A stretch of DNA of 64,000 nucleotides from Psychrobacillus psychrodurans (GTDB taxonomy: Bacteria > Bacillota > Bacilli > Bacillales_A > Planococcaceae). The notes beneath the pieces were generated by a model. The model did not search any database. It worked only from the letters and a program-made list of their open reading frames with translations, and was not told the origin of the DNA. The stretch lies in NCBI RefSeq assembly GCF_027563345.1, contig NZ_JAMKBK010000002.1, one strand, 5' to 3'. The translations under genes and the position numbers were made by a program. Positions 52,293 through 59,619 of this stretch are shown in pieces (the first letter of the stretch is position 1; each line of letters begins with the position of its first letter).

Positions 52293-52523
52293 TTATTTTC
52301 GTTTTTTCTTCCCAAGTTCTTTTGTAGCAGCTTTATTTTTATCTACAATCTGTTCAAATTCAACTTGTACATGGATGCCATTTTCTTCGGTTTCTTGGAC
52401 ACTAATCACTTTACCTTTTCGGCCTTTAATTTTTAGATTGTCTTCGACCGCAGGGATATCTCTCAATACTTGAGTTAAAACAATTATATTTTTCTCCATA
52501 AAATGAACAGCATACATTTCCAT
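52293..52523 (-). CDS. Small basic protein, DUF2187-like
   Basis: This 76-residue protein has a central KGRKGKVISVQETEENGIHVQVEFE segment (in two parts, about 32-57) resembling the DUF2187 beta-barrel, and a Lys-rich tail ending GKKKRK. A GGGG ribosome binding site lies three bases before the first ATG and nine before an in-frame second ATG at 52517, so the start is uncertain. It is convergent with the yitT-type gene. Function is unknown. Confidence 0.6.
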   Translation of the reverse strand: MEMYAVHFMEKNIIVLTQVLRDIPAVEDNLKIKGRKGKVISVQETEENGIHVQVEFEQIVDKNKAATKELGKKKRK

Positions 52524-52762
52524 TTCCCCTTATTTTATATTTTAGAATCTATGTATTTTATGATTATTTGAAAGATATAGAACTTCTATAAGTTGTAAAC
52601 ATATTTGTATATCTATTTAAAAAGAAGAGGTGTTCAAAACAATAAACTCAAGACAGACTAGTTCAGGCTGAAATAGGCAATCATTGCAATTGTAAAGGTT
52701 AACGTGGACGCACTTTTAGATTTCTGATTTAATTTTTGTTAGGAGTTTGTAATCGAAATAAC

Positions 52763-52791
52763 TTGCAAAAAATTTAAGGACTTGTTATTCT
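52763..52791 (+). promoter_or_regulatory. Promoter of the riboflavin operon
   Basis: TTGCAA at 52763 and TATTCT at 52786 are spaced 17 bp, about 20 bp before the first FMN aptamer. No comparable promoter precedes aptamers 2 and 3. Confidence 0.6.
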
Positions 52792-52808
52792 TAGACCAAT
52801 TAAATAAT

Positions 52809-52937
52809 TTATCCTTCGGGGTCGGGTGAAAGTCCCAATCGACAGTAAGAGAGCAATCTTGAAGCCTGTGAGCCGTAAAACGCATGATTTGGTGTGAATC
52901 CAAAGCCGACAGTTATAGTCTGGATGGGAGAAGGAAT
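52809..52937 (+). ncRNA. FMN riboswitch aptamer, copy 1
   Basis: The RFN element is complete. It runs from the 5' P1 strand TTATCCTTC through GGGTCGGGTGAAAGTCCC, AGCCTGTGAGCC and TTGGTGTGAATCCAAAGCCGAC to the 3' mark GATGGGAGAAGGA. FMN binding is known to favour termination in such leaders. It is identical to copy 2 from end to end. Confidence 0.95.
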
Positions 52938-53011
52938 AAGTGCCTATTGTATAGGTTTTTTAGTTATACTAAAAAACGATATAAAAGGGCTTATTAAAGT
53001 ACGACTTCTCT

Positions 53012-53042
53012 CGCATCCAATGAATTCTGGATGTGTTTTTTT
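53012..53042 (+). terminator. Terminator of riboswitch unit 1
   Basis: CGCATCCA / TGGATGTG with an 8-nt loop is followed by seven T. CTTCTCT just before it can pair with GGAGAAG at the 3' end of the aptamer, a possible switching contact. A second, 11-bp hairpin (GCAATAAAGGC arm, 53087-53115) follows without a T-run. Confidence 0.75.
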
Positions 53043-53173
53043 ATGTCTAGTTACAACGAATAGCTCCTCATGTCGTTTCAGTCTGGGCAATAAAGGCAAA
53101 GGTAGCCTTTATTGCAATTATTATCCGGTTGTCTAGGCTGGCATAGGAGCTTGCGCTTTTTTAAATTGAATAA

Positions 53174-53300
53174 TTATCCTTCGGGGTCGGGTGAAAGTCC
53201 CAATCGACAGTAAGAGAGCAATCTTGAAGCCTGTGAGCCGTAAAACGCATGATTTGGTGTGAATCCAAAGCCGACAGTTATAGTCTGGATGGGAGAAGGA
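53174..53300 (+). ncRNA. FMN riboswitch aptamer, copy 2
   Basis: This second full RFN element starts 365 bp after the first and is base-identical to it. It ends at GAGAAGGA, directly at the edge of a run of 100 N. Confidence 0.93.
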
Positions 53301-53400
53301 NNNNNNNNNNNNNNNNNNNNNNNNNNNNNNNNNNNNNNNNNNNNNNNNNNNNNNNNNNNNNNNNNNNNNNNNNNNNNNNNNNNNNNNNNNNNNNNNNNNN
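53301..53400. other. Assembly gap (100 N)
   Basis: Exactly 100 N, a common placeholder for unknown length. In unit 1 the matching interval between the aptamer end and AGTACGACTT is 62 bases, so the true gap could be about 62 bases, or much longer if further units or genes are missing. Confidence 0.97.
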
Positions 53401-53414
53401 AGTACGACTTCTCT

Positions 53415-53445
53415 CGCATCCAATGAATTCTGGATGTGTTTTTTT
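53415..53445 (+). terminator. Terminator of riboswitch unit 2
   Basis: Identical to the unit 1 terminator. Bases 53401-53578 match 52998-53175 with only two substitutions. Confidence 0.75.
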
Positions 53446-53576
53446 ATGTCTAGTTACAACGAATAGCTCCTCATGTCGTTTCAGTCTGGGCAATAAAGGC
53501 AAAGGTAGCCTTTATTGCAATTATTATGCGGATGTCTAGGCTGGCATAGGAGCTTGCGCTTTTTTAAATTGAATAA

Positions 53577-53703
53577 TTATCCTTCGGGGTCGGGTGAAAG
53601 TCCCAATCGACAGTAAAAGAGCAATCTTGAAGCCTGTGAGCCGTAAAAAGCATGATTTGGTGTGAATCCAAAGCCGACAGTTATAGTCTGGATGGGAGAA
53701 GGA
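53577..53703 (+). ncRNA. FMN riboswitch aptamer, copy 3
   Basis: This third complete RFN element differs from copies 1 and 2 at two positions (GTAAAAGAG for GTAAGAGAG, and AAAAAGCATG for AAAACGCATG). It lies directly ahead of ribE and is followed by a different expression platform. Confidence 0.94.
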
Positions 53704-53763
53704 GTAGTTCGATGCTTTTTGAGAAATATTTACAAAAGGCTTGTTTGAATCTACCTAATTTTC

Positions 53764-53792
53764 CTCTGTCACCTTTGTGGGCGGAGTTTTTT
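53764..53792 (+). terminator. Terminator of riboswitch unit 3
   Basis: CTCTGTC can pair with GGCGGAG, using two G-U pairs, and is followed by six T and a further T-rich stretch. It differs in sequence from the terminators of units 1 and 2 and lies 55 bases before the ribE start. Confidence 0.6.
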
Positions 53793-53846
53793 GTTTTTAA
53801 GAAGCTTCTGATTTCTCCTCAAAACATATTAGTAAAGGAGGATACA

Positions 53847-54482
53847 ATGTTTACAGGAATTGTAGAAGAGCAAGGTATTGTAAAAAACATTCAAAAAAGT
53901 GCTAGCAGTATGCAACTTTCTATACAAGCTGACAGAATTTTAGAAGATATAAAATTGGGCGATAGCATTTCAGTAAATGGTGTTTGTTTAACTGTAATCA
54001 CATCTTCTCAAACTGAATTTACAGTAGATGTAATGCCAGAAACATTTCATGCGACTACAACCAATTTATTAAAAAATGGTTCAGCTGTTAACCTAGAACG
54101 AGCAATGGGCGCAAATGGCCGTTTTGGTGGACATTTCGTTTCCGGACATGTCGACGGAGTAGGTACGATATTGAAGAAACGACCTACTGCAAATGCAGTT
54201 TATATTGATATTACTGTACCAGAAGATGTAAGTCACTTTTGTATTCCCAAAGGATCTATTACCGTAGATGGTACAAGTTTAACTATTTTTGAAATAACTA
54301 AGTCGACAATAACTATTTCACTAATTCCCCATACAAACAAAGAGACAGTGTTAGGGATGAAGAAAGAGCGTGAACTAGTCAATATTGAATGTGACATGCT
54401 AGGAAAGTATATGTATCAATATGTTAAAAATAAAAAGGAATCAACTATTACACAAGATTTTCTAAAGCAGAACGGTTTTTAA
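53847..54482 (+). CDS. ribE: Riboflavin synthase alpha chain
   Basis: RibE dismutates two 6,7-dimethyl-8-ribityllumazine molecules into riboflavin. The 211-residue protein has two lumazine-binding repeats: MFTGIVEEQGIVK at the start with SVNGVCLTV near 46, and SGHVDGVGTI near 101 with TVDGTSLTIFEI near 140. AAAGGAGG precedes the ATG at 53847; longer in-frame starts run back into the riboswitch and are rejected. It is the first gene of the operon, because ribD, normally first, is absent. Confidence 0.96.
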   Translation: MFTGIVEEQGIVKNIQKSASSMQLSIQADRILEDIKLGDSISVNGVCLTVITSSQTEFTVDVMPETFHATTTNLLKNGSAVNLERAMGANGRFGGHFVSGHVDGVGTILKKRPTANAVYIDITVPEDVSHFCIPKGSITVDGTSLTIFEITKSTITISLIPHTNKETVLGMKKERELVNIECDMLGKYMYQYVKNKKESTITQDFLKQNGF

Positions 54483-54494
54483 GGAGATAATAAC

Positions 54495-55106
54495 ATGCTA
54501 AATACGATAGAAGAAGCAATAACGGATTTAAAACAAGGTAAGATCATTATTTTAATAGATGATGAAGACCGCGAGAACGAAGGGGATTTTCTTTGCTTAG
54601 CAGAATTTGCTACACCAGAAAATATTAATTTCATGGCCAAGTATGGTCGGGGGTTGATTTGTATGCCTATTCATGAAGAAATTGCCCAGGAATTGCAATT
54701 GCATCCGATGGTTTCTAACAATACAGATTTTCATCATACTGCATTCACTGTGTCGATTGATCATGAGACGACATCAACAGGGATTAGTGCTTTCGATCGA
54801 TCTAAAACAATGCTGCAAGTGATTAATCCACAAGCTAGAGCACTACAATTTAAGCGACCTGGACATGTCTTTCCTCTGATTGCAAAACCAGGTGGTGTAT
54901 TAGAAAGACGAGGACATACAGAAGCTGCCGTGGATTTTGGAATACTTTGTGCATCTTCAAAAGCTGGTGTAATTTGTGAAATTATGAACGAAGATGGGAC
55001 AATGGCACGCTTACCAGATTTACTGGAATTTGCCCAACAATTTCAAGTGAAGATTGTAACAATTGAAGAATTATCAAATTACTTAACAAATAATAAAGTT
55101 AGCTAA
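54495..55106 (+). CDS. ribB: 3,4-dihydroxy-2-butanone-4-phosphate synthase
   Basis: RibB makes the four-carbon precursor of lumazine from ribulose-5-phosphate. The 203-residue protein contains only this domain, with DDEDRENEGDFLCLAEFAT near 22, YGRGLICMPI near 50 and RRGHTEAAVDF near 136. The GTP cyclohydrolase II (RibA) domain usually fused to it in Bacilli is missing; the protein simply ends with a normal stop. GGAGAT precedes the ATG. Confidence 0.95.
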   Translation: MLNTIEEAITDLKQGKIIILIDDEDRENEGDFLCLAEFATPENINFMAKYGRGLICMPIHEEIAQELQLHPMVSNNTDFHHTAFTVSIDHETTSTGISAFDRSKTMLQVINPQARALQFKRPGHVFPLIAKPGGVLERRGHTEAAVDFGILCASSKAGVICEIMNEDGTMARLPDLLEFAQQFQVKIVTIEELSNYLTNNKVS

Positions 55107-55118
55107 GGAGAGAATAAG

Positions 55119-55583
55119 ATGGTAAAAACAATAGAAGCAAATTTAATCGGAACAGATTTGAAAATAGGTATTGTCGTAGGGCGTTTTAATGATTTTATAA
55201 ATGCAAAACTTGTTGATGGCGCAATAGATGGATTGAAACGTCACGGGGTAAAGGAAGAAAATATAGAAGTCGCATGGGTTCCAGGTGTATTTGAAGTACC
55301 GTTTATTGCAAAAAAAATGGCTGAATCACATAATTATAATGCTGTCATTGGTCTTGGAACAGTAATTCGTGGAGCTACTACACACTATGACTATGTATGT
55401 AATGAGGCTGCAAAAGGAATCGCTCAAGTAGGTTTACAAACTGGAGTACCAGTTATTTTCGGTATTGTTACAACTGAATCCATTGAACAGGCTATTGAAC
55501 GAGCGGGTACAAAAGTAGGGAATAAAGGATACGATGCTGCTATATCAGCTATTGAGATGGCAAATCTTTTGAAGATAATGTAA
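55119..55583 (+). CDS. ribH: 6,7-dimethyl-8-ribityllumazine synthase
   Basis: RibH condenses the RibB product with the ribitylaminouracil and forms the icosahedral capsid around riboflavin synthase in Bacillus. The 154-residue protein has GIVVGRFNDFINAKLVDGA near 18, WVPGVFEVPF near 54 and GLGTVIRGATTHYDYV near 78, including the catalytic His. GGAGAG precedes the ATG. Last gene of the operon. Confidence 0.97.
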   Translation: MVKTIEANLIGTDLKIGIVVGRFNDFINAKLVDGAIDGLKRHGVKEENIEVAWVPGVFEVPFIAKKMAESHNYNAVIGLGTVIRGATTHYDYVCNEAAKGIAQVGLQTGVPVIFGIVTTESIEQAIERAGTKVGNKGYDAAISAIEMANLLKIM

Positions 55584-55604
55584 AAAGAGCAATAATAATA
55601 TAGA

Positions 55605-55640
55605 AAGCCAATGACCAACGCAACAGGTCATTGGTTGGTT
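55605..55640 (+). terminator. Terminator after ribH
   Basis: CCAATGACC / GGTCATTGG with a 9-nt loop, followed by T-rich sequence. Confidence 0.82.
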
Positions 55641-55701
55641 TACTTATGATTTTCCTTACAATATTTTTAAAATAGTAAGGAAAAAATGTTAAAAATAAAT
55701 T

Positions 55702-56025
55702 CTAATTTTCTTGTATTTGAATATTAACAAGCTCATCAGTATCAGTAATATATTCAATCCTTACAGATACTCCAAATTCCTTACCACTATCTTTTAACCA
55801 TAACTTAAATTTTTCAATTGTAGAACTTTCTTTAGTTTCCTTTCCCTCATGTAGGTAGTCAATAATACTTGCATTCGGATATTTGGATTGTGCTTCTTTC
55901 ATAGCTAGCTGTCCCCACTTAGCATATGCTGGTATTTCCTGTTGTGTAGGTGCAATCGACTGTATATGTGCTGTAACTAATTGGGTAGAAGTAATAATTC
56001 CAAGTGCAATAACTATTTTCTGCAT
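55702..56025 (-). CDS. Secreted DUF3889 (YqzG/YhdC family) protein
   Basis: This 107-residue protein has an N-terminal signal-like helix (residues 1-19). The family pattern follows: YAKWGQLAMKEAQSKYPNA near 33, FKLWLKDSGKEFGVSVRIEY near 73 and an acidic end. It resembles B. subtilis YqzG and YhdC in spacing of these blocks. AAAGGAG lies upstream of the ATG on the minus strand. Function is unknown. Confidence 0.8.
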   Translation of the reverse strand: MQKIVIALGIITSTQLVTAHIQSIAPTQQEIPAYAKWGQLAMKEAQSKYPNASIIDYLHEGKETKESSTIEKFKLWLKDSGKEFGVSVRIEYITDTDELVNIQIQEN

Positions 56026-56274
56026 GATTAAACTCCTTTCCTTTTGTTTAGGATGAGTCTTTCGTTGAAAATAATTCTATGAAGAGCCATGTTTATTAAA
56101 ACATTATCGAATACAACATAATTTAGGTTTTAAGGAAGTTGTATTTCTTCATCAGTACATATATTCTTTCATGTAGTCTGTTTATATATATAATGAGAGT
56201 AATAATTCTGAAAAATGATAAACTTGTAATATAATGAAAGATGAACAGGATACTGAAATCAAGGGGGCAACATA

Positions 56275-57060
56275 ATGGAATTAGGATTAACAGGAAAAGT
56301 AGCAATAGTTACTGGTTCAAGTAAAGGTATAGGTTTACAAACAGCTTTGCAATTAGTGCAAGAGGGAGCAAGTGTAGTATTATGTGCAAGAGGAAAAGAA
56401 AAATTAAAAGAGGCAGCGGCATTTATTAAAACTGAAACAGGAGCAGACGTATTAATTGTTCCGGCTGACATTACAAAAGAGGAAGCTTGTAAAGAAGTCA
56501 TTCAAAAAACAATTAATCATTATGGTCGAATTGATATTTTAGTTAATAATGCGGGTACTTCATCTGCCAATCCTTTCGATTCAGTGGATACAGATTTATG
56601 GCAAACAGATTTAGACTTAAAATTATTTGGAGCAATACATACCTCAAAAGCTGCAATTCCCTATATGAGAGAAGTAGGCGGAGGAGCTATTGTAAACGTA
56701 ACAGCAGTTTTAGGGAAAACACCACCTGCAAGTTCTTTACCAACGACAGTTAGTCGAGCAGCTGGTATGGCTTTGACTAAAGCTATGAGTAAAGACTTAG
56801 GCAAAGACAATATTCGGGTAAATACAGTTTGCATTGGACTTATCAGAAGTAATCAAATCGAATTAAAATGGAAAAAGGATGCTCCAGAACTTACTTGGGA
56901 AGAATATTCTAGAAATGTAGTAGGTCCTACGATTCCACTTCAACGAATTGGTGAAACAACTGAAGCAGCAAATGTCATTACTTTTCTAGTATCCGATGCC
57001 GCTTCCTATGTAACTGGAACAGCCGTAAATATCGATGGTGGATCTGGTGGAACACTTTAA
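56275..57060 (+). CDS. SDR family protein lacking the Tyr-Lys catalytic pair
   Basis: This 261-residue short-chain dehydrogenase-like protein has an intact cofactor motif, TGSSKGIG, near residue 13 and NNAGTSSANPF near 89. The catalytic segment reads PTTVSRAAGMAL where YxxxKAA is expected, so Tyr is Thr and Lys is Arg. The Ser position is also changed (NVTAVLG). The C-terminal VTGTAVNIDGGSGG is normal. AAGGGGG precedes the ATG. It may bind NAD(P) without the standard chemistry. It stands alone. Confidence 0.85.
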   Translation: MELGLTGKVAIVTGSSKGIGLQTALQLVQEGASVVLCARGKEKLKEAAAFIKTETGADVLIVPADITKEEACKEVIQKTINHYGRIDILVNNAGTSSANPFDSVDTDLWQTDLDLKLFGAIHTSKAAIPYMREVGGGAIVNVTAVLGKTPPASSLPTTVSRAAGMALTKAMSKDLGKDNIRVNTVCIGLIRSNQIELKWKKDAPELTWEEYSRNVVGPTIPLQRIGETTEAANVITFLVSDAASYVTGTAVNIDGGSGGTL

Positions 57061-57120
57061 GGGAAATAGAATATCAATTGAGTCAATTTCATAAAAAATA
57101 TTATTTAGTTAAACCCGAAC

Positions 57121-57255
57121 AATGCTGATTTCCGTTCTAGGCGGACGCTTTCCGCGGGCACGGCTTCAATCTCCTCGTCACTACGTTCCTGCGGGGCTTT
57201 CAGCTCGTGCTGTTCCCGCTGGAGTCGCCGGCTGCCACTCCAATCGACGGGATCA
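57121..57255. repeat. Single GC-rich arm repeat, well conserved
   Basis: This is the cleanest solo copy of the GC-rich arm. It begins TGATTTCCGTTCTAGGCGG, continues GCTTTCCGCGGGCACGGC and CTGCGGGGCTTTCAGCTCG, and ends GCTGGAGTCGCC then CACTCCAATCGACGG. It has no core or inverted partner. It lies in the 777-bp gap between the SDR gene and hpaB. Confidence 0.8.
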
Positions 57256-57382
57256 ACTTTCCCTAAAAACGAATAATTTATTGCGATATTATGTAAACAT
57301 TCGTACTTTTAAATAATACAAGTAATTATGAAATTGACTCAATTAAAATGTAAATTTAATAATATTATGGAATTGAAAACAA

Positions 57383-57417
57383 AACTAGAAATCCTAATTG
57401 TAAAAGGGTTTCTAGTT
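57383..57417 (+). terminator. Weak hairpin terminator candidate
   Basis: AACTAGAAATCC / GGGTTTCTAGTT form a 12-bp stem with one G-U pair, but only a short T stretch follows. Confidence 0.4.
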
Positions 57418-57500
57418 ATTTAAATCAGTCAATATTTATATTAGATCATAAGCAGAGTTTCCTCGACCACAATCCTCATTTGTAGCTTTTTCAGTAATTT

Positions 57501-57661
57501 TTAGTTTAATAGTTGCTTGAAGTCCTCCAAGTCAATTTTACATTTGCGTTCAAGCTCTTCCATTGTATCTGCTTTAATAAGAAAATCACTTCCTTTTGAT
57601 TTCTTAGGCGTCATATGTGTTATATATCCCGAATTTCTATTTCGACTTTTCTAATAGCCAT
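57501..57661 (-). pseudogene. Frameshifted small gene remnant
   Basis: On the minus strand an ATG at 57661, eight bases after AAGAAGG, opens MAIRKVEIEIRDI and then stops. In the next frame translation continues to MTPKKSKGSDFLIKADTMEE and ends LEDFKQLLN at 57501. Joining the frames would give a protein of about 55 residues. I do not recognise it. The remaining gap from 57662 to 57820 shows no further supported gene. Confidence 0.35.
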
Positions 57662-57837
57662 GAATTAAACCTTCTTCCTCGCTATCCTGTAATCCTACTT
57701 TTTTAACACATGGTTATTTGTAATTTACAAACCATCTCCTGAAAACTCAGCGGAATCATCCCACCTTTACAGTCACAACTCTACTCTAAAAGTAATATTA
57801 TAGAGCTAAGTGCAGCCTATACATTAGGAGTGAAAGT

Positions 57838-59274
57838 ATGCCAGCTATAACAGGCAAGCAGTACATTAATCGGATCGATCAGCTTAAAGCGGATGTTTGG
57901 ATAGACGGAAAGCCTGTTTCAGGGAACATTTCTGAGCATCCTGCATTTAAAGGAATTATAAAAAGTCAGGCTAGATTGTACGATCTTCAGCATGACAAAG
58001 ACTTAAAAAATGTTCTAACTTATTTATCTCCAACTACAAAAAAATGGGTAGGAATGTCATATTTGCAGCCCAAGACAAAAGAGGATTTAGTGGCAAGACG
58101 AGAAATGGTACAGCAATGGGCTAAATCGAATAATGGACTCATGGGAAGAAGTCCGGATTATATGAACACAGTATTAATGGCATTAGCCTCATCAGTTCAT
58201 TTATTGGCGGACCAAAAGAATTGTTTTCCAGATAATCTACAATCATTTTACGAATATGCAAGAGAAAATGACATCTCTATGACTCATACGTTTATAGAAC
58301 CACAAGTAAATCGCACACAACTTTATGTGGAACGTTCAGATGAACCTATAGCCGCAAAAATAGTAGGCAAGAACAAAGATGGAATCATTATAAAAGGTGC
58401 GCGACTACTTGCGACACAAGGTGGAATAACGGATGAACTATTAGTTATTGCAGCAGGGGGGAAAGCAGAAGAAGGTAATAGTTTTGCATTTTCCATACCT
58501 TGTAATACAAAAGGTTTAAGGTTCATCGGTAGGGAATCGTTTGTTGGAGGAGACTCCAATTTTAACTATCCATTAAGTTCGAAGTACGAAGAAATTGATA
58601 GTATTGTTGTATTTGACGATGTTTTAGTTCCCTGGGAGCGTGTATTTTATTATGACAATTTATTTATATCAACTAATTTTATGAAGTCGAGCTCGTTCTT
58701 GCCCTTTACACTTCATCAAGTAGCATCTAGGCAGATTGTGAAAACTGAATTCATATTGGGAATTGTCCAATCTATTATTGAAACAATTAATATTGAGGAA
58801 TATCAACATGTGCAAGAGAAAGCAACTGAAATAATTATTGCCTTGGAAACGATGAAAGCGTTGGTGATAAAATCAGAAGTAGAGGCCAAAGTAGACAAAG
58901 GCGGATGGATGCAACCAGACAGCACCACATTACAAATTGCTATGAATGTATTTCCACGCATATATCCGCGTTTTAGTGAAATAATTCAGCTCTTAGGTGC
59001 CAGTGGATTAATGTCCATCCCAACCGAAAGCGCATTTCAATCGCCTATTAGAAATGAGTTAAATCACTACTTACAATCTTGGGAAGACATTGGAAAGGAT
59101 CGTGTCAAACTTTTCCGATTAGCATGGGATTTAACTATGAGTGCATTTGGCACACGACAAACACTATATGAACGTTTTTTCTTTGGTGATCCTGTTCGAT
59201 TGGCAAGTCAGTTATACTTTTCCTATGATACGGAAGAATATGTACAACGAGTGAAAGATATTTTGAAACAATAA
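57838..59274 (+). CDS. hpaB: HpaB-type flavin-dependent aromatic hydroxylase
   Basis: This 478-residue protein belongs to the 4-hydroxyphenylacetate 3-monooxygenase oxygenase (HpaB) family, which uses reduced FADH2 to ortho-hydroxylate phenols. It starts MPAITGKQYINRIDQL, carries THTFIEPQVNRTQ near 142 and SSKYEEIDSIVVFDDVLVPWERVF near 248-271, and has the C-terminal SAFGTRQTLYERFFFGDP near 441. Family length is normal. No HpaC flavin reductase or other aromatic degradation gene is adjacent, so it would need a reductase from elsewhere and its substrate is not defined. GGAG precedes the ATG. Confidence 0.88.
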   Translation: MPAITGKQYINRIDQLKADVWIDGKPVSGNISEHPAFKGIIKSQARLYDLQHDKDLKNVLTYLSPTTKKWVGMSYLQPKTKEDLVARREMVQQWAKSNNGLMGRSPDYMNTVLMALASSVHLLADQKNCFPDNLQSFYEYARENDISMTHTFIEPQVNRTQLYVERSDEPIAAKIVGKNKDGIIIKGARLLATQGGITDELLVIAAGGKAEEGNSFAFSIPCNTKGLRFIGRESFVGGDSNFNYPLSSKYEEIDSIVVFDDVLVPWERVFYYDNLFISTNFMKSSSFLPFTLHQVASRQIVKTEFILGIVQSIIETINIEEYQHVQEKATEIIIALETMKALVIKSEVEAKVDKGGWMQPDSTTLQIAMNVFPRIYPRFSEIIQLLGASGLMSIPTESAFQSPIRNELNHYLQSWEDIGKDRVKLFRLAWDLTMSAFGTRQTLYERFFFGDPVRLASQLYFSYDTEEYVQRVKDILKQ

Positions 59275-59278
59275 ATAA

Positions 59279-59307
59279 TTGACACTATCTTCTAATTTTG
59301 CTATATT
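59279..59307 (+). promoter_or_regulatory. Sigma-A promoter of the ileS T-box leader
   Basis: Consensus TTGACA at 59279 and TATATT at 59302 are exactly 17 bp apart, directly after hpaB. Confidence 0.7.
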
Positions 59308-59335
59308 ACTATTCAATAAAAGCATATAAATTCGT

Positions 59336-59586
59336 TGAAGAGAAAGAGTAATGTATCGATTTGTTCCCCAGAGAGCTGATACCTTGGTGAAAGTCAGTGT
59401 GCAGGTTATACATGAATATCCTCTCTGAGAAGAAGAGCTGAAGATTTTAGTAAGCTTATCCGGGTGTCTACCGTTAAAAAGAACACGTATGATTTGTACG
59501 TTGCTAAGTGCTATTGGATCGGCTCAATAGAATTAGGGTGGTATCGCGGTTAACCCCGTCCCTTTACTCGGGACGGGGTTTTTTGT
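59336..59586 (+). ncRNA. Isoleucine T-box riboswitch
   Basis: The canonical T-box AGGGTGGTATCGCGG lies at 59535-59549. Stem I runs from about CAGAGAGCTGATAC to ATATCCTCTCTG, and ATC at 59418-59420 is a plausible isoleucine specifier codon. The terminator ACCCCGTCCC / GGGACGGGGT (about 59553-59579) with a T-run overlaps the end. Uncharged tRNA-Ile is expected to stabilise the antiterminator and allow ileS expression. Confidence 0.93.
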
Positions 59587-59619
59587 ATGCCTTTTATACA
59601 ATGTATAGGAGGAATAGTG

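Noticed and set aside
52894..53539. Open frames running through the FMN riboswitch units, also in reverse across the N run
   Set aside because: They are composed of aptamer and terminator sequence, lack ribosome binding sites, and some cross the 100 N.
53652..53846. N-terminal extension of ribE back into riboswitch copy 3
   Set aside because: The family start MFTGIVEE at 53847 has an excellent ribosome binding site, and the extension is riboswitch and terminator sequence.
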